From Rhizobium sp. RCAM05350 (GTDB lineage: Bacteria; Pseudomonadota; Alphaproteobacteria; Rhizobiales; Rhizobiaceae): a stretch of 64,000 bases of DNA. Under the pieces are notes generated by a model that was not told the DNA's origin, searched no databases, and saw nothing but the letters and a program-made list of their open reading frames with translations. The DNA is taken from assembly GCA_024426085.1 (NCBI GenBank), contig CP087974.1:2418001-2482000 (forward strand), given 5' to 3'. Both the position numbers and the translations under genes were made by a program. Positions 60,542-64,000 of this stretch are shown here, piece by piece. Positions within the stretch are counted from its first letter, which is position 1, and each line of letters starts with the position of its first letter.

Positions 60542-61879
60542 ATGATCACCCCCTCCAGGCGAGTGCCGGATTCGTCACCACCACCCTGATGCAGTCGATG
60601 ATCGACCAGGCGGAAGAGAGGCGCGTCGAAGACGAAAAGAAGGCGCGTAAGGAAACGAAAGAGGACGATATCCTCAAGGCACACCTTTCGGCGAGCAAGA
60701 GCCACGCAGCGCTGAACGACAAGGTCAACGCCCATTTCTTCGGCGCCCTGAAGAGCGACGACAATCCGATGGCGGAATTGATCTCACGCTTCTTGAACGT
60801 TCTGGGCGTGACACGTGACGAGGGTGAATCCGACGCCGATTTTGCTACCCGCGTCCGAGGATACGCTGACGCTGGTCTCGATGATCGGCAAGAAGGAAGC
60901 CAACTCGTCTGCCCCCGGGCAAGCTCAAGAGGTTACACTGGCCCGGTTCCGGGTTTCCGTCGATGATGTCGACGCGGTGCTGAACGGCACCGCCGAACAG
61001 CCGAGCGAGATGGCGAAGATGGCGGCCCGCTTCGTGACCCGCTACGGACTGACCCAGAATGAGGACGAGAGCGACAAGGACTACAGCAAGCGCATCGGCG
61101 AGACGATGGCTGGCGTCCGCAAGTCGATGCCGGCCAGCATTGAGGCGCTTGAAACGAAGACCGGCCTGCGAGATTTGGGTCTGACCGCCGCCCAGGTGGT
61201 GGATGCCCTCAAGAACCCTCATGGAAACCAGGCAAAACTCATCCAGGAAGTCCTTGACGATGCCGCACGCACCGACGGGGCCTCGACGGAGGACGCACAG
61301 ATTGCGATCCAGCGGCTGGAAGACATAGCCGATCCAAAATCCGTTGAAGAACTTAAGCTTGAGCGGACTCATCAACCGGACCCGACGCGTCGAGAACGAG
61401 GAAACGCGCAAGGAGCGCGAGGAGGATATCCGCAAGCTCGAGGCGGCCGACAAACTTGAAGACGTCAAGGATGTTCAGGAAACGATCAAAAGGTCAATGA
61501 TGCAATCCTGGATTCCTCCGGCGAGGCGGGCAGGCCGGCGACTGACGGCGACCCCGCTACAGAGGCCATCACGCCCGGCGACCTCCTGCTGACCTTGGCT
61601 GCGGGCGCGGAAATGGCGGAAATAGAAGAGAAGGTGGAAAGCGCCGCCGCCAGCAGCGGCGCGGGTAGCCAGACCGATCCGATCGATACGGCAGCCGGAA
61701 CAACGGACGCTTCCGAGGAAGCCAAGGAAGAGGCCGACATGGCCGTTCTGCTGGCCCGTGCAGGCCCCGGCGACGCGGCAGCGCCCGAGGGAGAGGATGG
61801 TATTTTGGCCGTCAGTGTGGACGAAAACGGGATCTACGAAATTCTCAAACGCCAGGCCGAGGGCGCGAAGGCCGCCTGA
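60542..61879 (+). CDS. Uncharacterised protein with internal repeat (frameshifted)
   Basis: About 445 residues once four breaks are repaired: a C lost from C6 near 60553, a C gained near 60855 (GTCGAG to GTCCGAG), a base gained near 61360, and an A lost near 61491. Starts MITPLQASAGFVTTTLMQSM with GGAGCAGCC upstream. Highly charged and helical (ERRVEDEKKARKETKEDDIL). Two copies of a 36-residue module are visible (FLNVLGVTRDEGESDADF and FVTRYGLTQNEDESDKDY). The acidic Ala-rich tail has EEAKEEADMAVLLARAG. Function unknown. Confidence 0.6.
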
Positions 61880-61895
61880 TCAGGATTTGATCAGG
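61875..61895. terminator. Hairpin between convergent genes
   Basis: CCTGATCA-GGATT-TGATCAGG, a perfect 8-bp stem spanning both stop codons. No T-run, so termination is only a possibility. Confidence 0.35.
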
Positions 61896-62226
61896 GCTTG
61901 GGCCTGACGATACCGAGGCGAGCCATCACTTCCTTCGGAATGCCATAGCGCTGGATAGCATCGCGGTTTGAGCGCAGGCCGCAGATTTCGCGCTGGATGA
62001 AGAAAGCCCAGACGACGTCGGCGGCATCGTTCAGCAGTTGTTCGCGCCTATCGGCCGTCGTTTGAGGATTGCCCAGCACGCTCAATGCGGCGATCGCCTT
62101 CTCCACTTTCAATCCATGCCGGCCGAGCGCGTCCGCCCGCTCCGACATCAGCTCGTACTCGAGCAGGTTGAGGCCGGTATCCTTGGAAAAGGACGGAGAC
62201 AGGGATTGAGGCGGACGAACCGTCAT
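61891..62226 (-). CDS. Hypothetical protein (DUF6665-like)
   Basis: A 111-residue soluble helical protein: MTVRPPQSLSPSFSKDTGLN, LLEYELMSERADALGRHGLK, VEKAIAALSVLGNPQTTADR, AADVVWAFFIQREICGLRSN and YGIPKEVMARLGIVRPKP. From memory this matches a small rhizobial family of unknown function (DUF6665). GGAG precedes the ATG at 62226. Intact frame. Lies downstream of the NAMPT gene on the same strand. Confidence 0.65.
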   Translation of the reverse strand: MTVRPPQSLSPSFSKDTGLNLLEYELMSERADALGRHGLKVEKAIAALSVLGNPQTTADRREQLLNDAADVVWAFFIQREICGLRSNRDAIQRYGIPKEVMARLGIVRPKP

Positions 62227-62287
62227 CTTGAGGGCTCCACGATAAACCACAGCCAAGATGGGGCGGTATCGGCCGCCAAGCAATATG

Positions 62288-63671
62288 CTATTTTGCCCGG
62301 GCGCGGATTTCCTCAAAGCTCCAGTCCCGGAGCAGATCGCCGTTCTTCCAGACCGTTTCCAGATGATTGTGGCGGTCCTTGAGCTCATCGAGGCGCGCTG
62401 CTTCAAGGCCGCCGAGCCCGTTGACGACGGCCTGGCGTCCCGCCTTCGATGCCTTGACATTCATGGTTGCCGGACGCTTGAAGACATCGTGCCATTTGCC
62501 GGTCTCGTCGAGCCGCGCATTGGTTTTCATGGCGAAGGAATAGGTGTCACGGTTGACCTTCTGCAGCAGGCCGCCGCCCATGCCGAAGGCGATATTTTCG
62601 GCCGAAAAACCGAAAGCTTCCAGCCGACCGAGGATCTGGCTGATATCGGCATTGGAAATGCCATCGCCCTGGATGACCCGGACGGACTTGTCGAGCACCT
62701 TGTAGCCCTTGCCGTTCAGCGCAGAGCCGAAGTGATAATCGAGCTGCTTGACCACATGCACCGGCGTCTCGATCGGATCGCCGCTGTCGGGGGCGGATCA
62801 CCACTGTACCGCCGCTCGCCCTCACCTTTTCGCGCAGCTGCTCGCCCCAGATTTCCGAGACCGCATAGTTGATATCGTAGCTATCCGACACGACGGCGAA
62901 CATGCCGCCGCCGGCGAAGCGATCGATCATGTTGGAATAGGCGTCCACCTCGCGCTCGACGCCCCAGGCAGTCATTGTCGAGTGTTCGGACGCAGGGATC
63001 GAGAACCCGGCCATCTCGGCGCCGTAGTAGCGCCGGGCATAAAGCACGCCGGTCACAGTGTCGGTCCCCATGAAATTGACGAGATGGGCGGCTCCGCCGA
63101 TACCGGCCTGCTCCAGCGCGCCGACGCCGCGAGCACCGAAATCGTGCAGGCGGAAGGGCAGAACGCCCTCCGGATCGTCGCAGGTTTTCTCAAGGATCGG
63201 CCGGATGACCTGCTTGATCTTGCGGGCATTGCTGGCGACAGATGACGGATACCAGACGGCACGCAGCACGCGGGTCTCGATATAGGATGTCAGCCAAAAA
63301 CTGTCGGGATCAGTATTGACCACCTGCACCATCGGCACGCCGCGGCGCAGCAGGGTGCCTTCCGGCAGCGCCTGGATTTCGAGCGGCAGGTAACCGCCGA
63401 AATGTTCGACGATGCGCATCCAGCCGGCCCGATTGAACGGCAGGCCATGGGCAAGGACGATCGCTTCGGCCTCATCGACATCGGCGCGGGTTACCGGCTT
63501 GCCCAGCGTTTCCTTGAGGAACATCTGCAGGCCGAAGAACAGGACATCCGCCTGGTCCGGGTGTCCGCGCGTCTCGATGTAGGCGGAGATGCCTCGCGTT
63601 CCGGGAGGATATTGAAGGAAATGGCTGAACTTGTAGCTGTCGGTGTTGAGGATCAGATTAGTCAGGTTCAT
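62288..63671 (-). CDS. Nicotinamide/nicotinate phosphoribosyltransferase (NAMPT family), one frameshift
   Basis: NAD salvage enzyme of about 461 residues. NLILNTDSYKFSHFLQYPPG at the start, then FGLQMFLKETLGKPVTRADV, FRLHDFGARGVGALEQAGIG, GFSIPASEHSTMTAWGVERE and, after repair of one extra base near 62791, VVIRPDSGDPIETPVHVVKQ, the phosphoribosyl-binding motif. LQKVNRDTYSFAMKTNARLD follows. The sequence resembles human-type NAMPT more than PncB, so nicotinamide is the likely substrate. Start has GGGGGA upstream. Confidence 0.88.
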
Positions 63672-63848
63672 CGCATTCCCCCGAAAGCAATTCCATGCTC
63701 GCCATGCAAAAGCGGCGACGCAGCGCCAAGATGTACACGAGCGGCGGAAAGGCGGCAAGGGCCAGCGGACGCCTTGCCACCGCAGATAGCGCGCCCTTGG
63801 TATGGTTAATATTCTGTCAATCATTCCATCCTAATATGGAAGCATACA

Positions 63849-64000
63849 ATGCTCGGCCACCTTGGTTCCGAAGCAGCCGCCGCTGTCTGGTCTGGCCGTG
63901 AACGAGCCGTTGGGCATGCGCATGAAGCGCCCTCATTCCCTGACATATGCGTGGCGATGTCCGGCCACTTCGCCGGTATGGCGAACAGATTTGGCCGTGT
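63849..64000 (+). CDS. Partial open frame at the right edge, unrecognised
   Basis: An open frame starting MLGHLGSEA with a GGAAGC ribosome site seven bases before the ATG. It continues through SFPDICVAMSGHFAGMANRF to the window end without a stop. Fifty residues are too few to assign. Given the density of frame errors in this window the frame may also be wrong. Confidence 0.35.
   Translation, partial: MLGHLGSEAAAAVWSGRERAVGHAHEAPSFPDICVAMSGHFAGMANRFGR

Overview
The window is GC-rich chromosomal DNA from an alphaproteobacterium of the order Hyphomicrobiales (Rhizobiales), most likely a Rhizobium/Agrobacterium-type member of the Rhizobiaceae. The evidence is the cycM-kdsB-pheA order, the ffs-dnaX-ybaB-recR block, rimP-nusA-ylxR-infB, porins whose mature N-terminus reads [21 protein letters not shown]14K and DUF982 proteins, RirA-type TGA-N9-TCA iron boxes and typical rhizobial intergenic palindromes. 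I see no prophage, insertion sequence or CRISPR array.

Layout. 0-4.3 kb: a BMP-family (nucleoside-type) ABC importer with permeases, ATPase and binding protein, interrupted by slyX. 4.6-7.8 kb: a TonB siderophore receptor with an upstream iron box and an AraC regulator. 8-13 kb: msrA, tRNA-Ser, and several small lipoproteins, hypothetical proteins and stress-type proteins (BON, DUF982, a lipoprotein hydrolase). 13-19.3 kb: an AEC transporter, membrane cytochrome c, kdsB, pheA, a porin, nudC and a HIT protein. 19.4-24.2 kb: SRP RNA, dnaX, ybaB, a DUF2865-like protein, a MOSC protein and recR. 24.4-28.3 kb: a lytic transglycosylase, an ArsR/SRPBCC pair and an MFS exporter. 28.6-34.4 kb: the rimP-nusA-ylxR-infB transcription/translation operon. 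34.6-38.5 kb: small genes (DoxX, SelW-like, YqaA-like, BA14K) and a phosphohexomutase. 38.7-42.2 kb: tRNA-Leu, a secreted HasA-like/RTX protein under tandem iron boxes, an Rrf2 regulator and a second porin. 42.8-46.8 kb: an attenuator leader, an AmiC-like sensor, an ANTAR antiterminator and two peptide-type permeases, the second joined abruptly to a headless dioxygenase. 47-55.4 kb: the propionyl-CoA to succinyl-CoA pathway (pccB, pccA, methylmalonyl-CoA mutase) with a YghU-type GST and two tandem uncharacterised paralogues between the carboxylase subunits. 55.5-64 kb: small hypotheticals, an HxlR/MFS pair with a clear operator, a 2-hydroxyacid dehydrogenase, an RNase D-like exonuclease, a large uncharacterised protein with an internal repeat, and a NAMPT-type phosphoribosyltransferase.

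A dominant property is about sixty apparent frameshifts spread over some 35 genes, including essential ones (dnaX, nusA, infB, rimP). Conserved protein sequence resumes in another frame within a few codons each time. I therefore annotate these as single genes over their whole span and treat the frameshifts as probable sequence errors, not gene decay. Many of the +1 insertions sit at a codon junction of type NNC|GNN.

The most interesting biology is the HasA-type hemophore domain fused to RTX repeats and flanked by two iron boxes, the shared iron box at the siderophore receptor, the attenuator-ANTAR-amide/peptide transporter arrangement, and the pair of unknown proteins embedded in the propionate operon.
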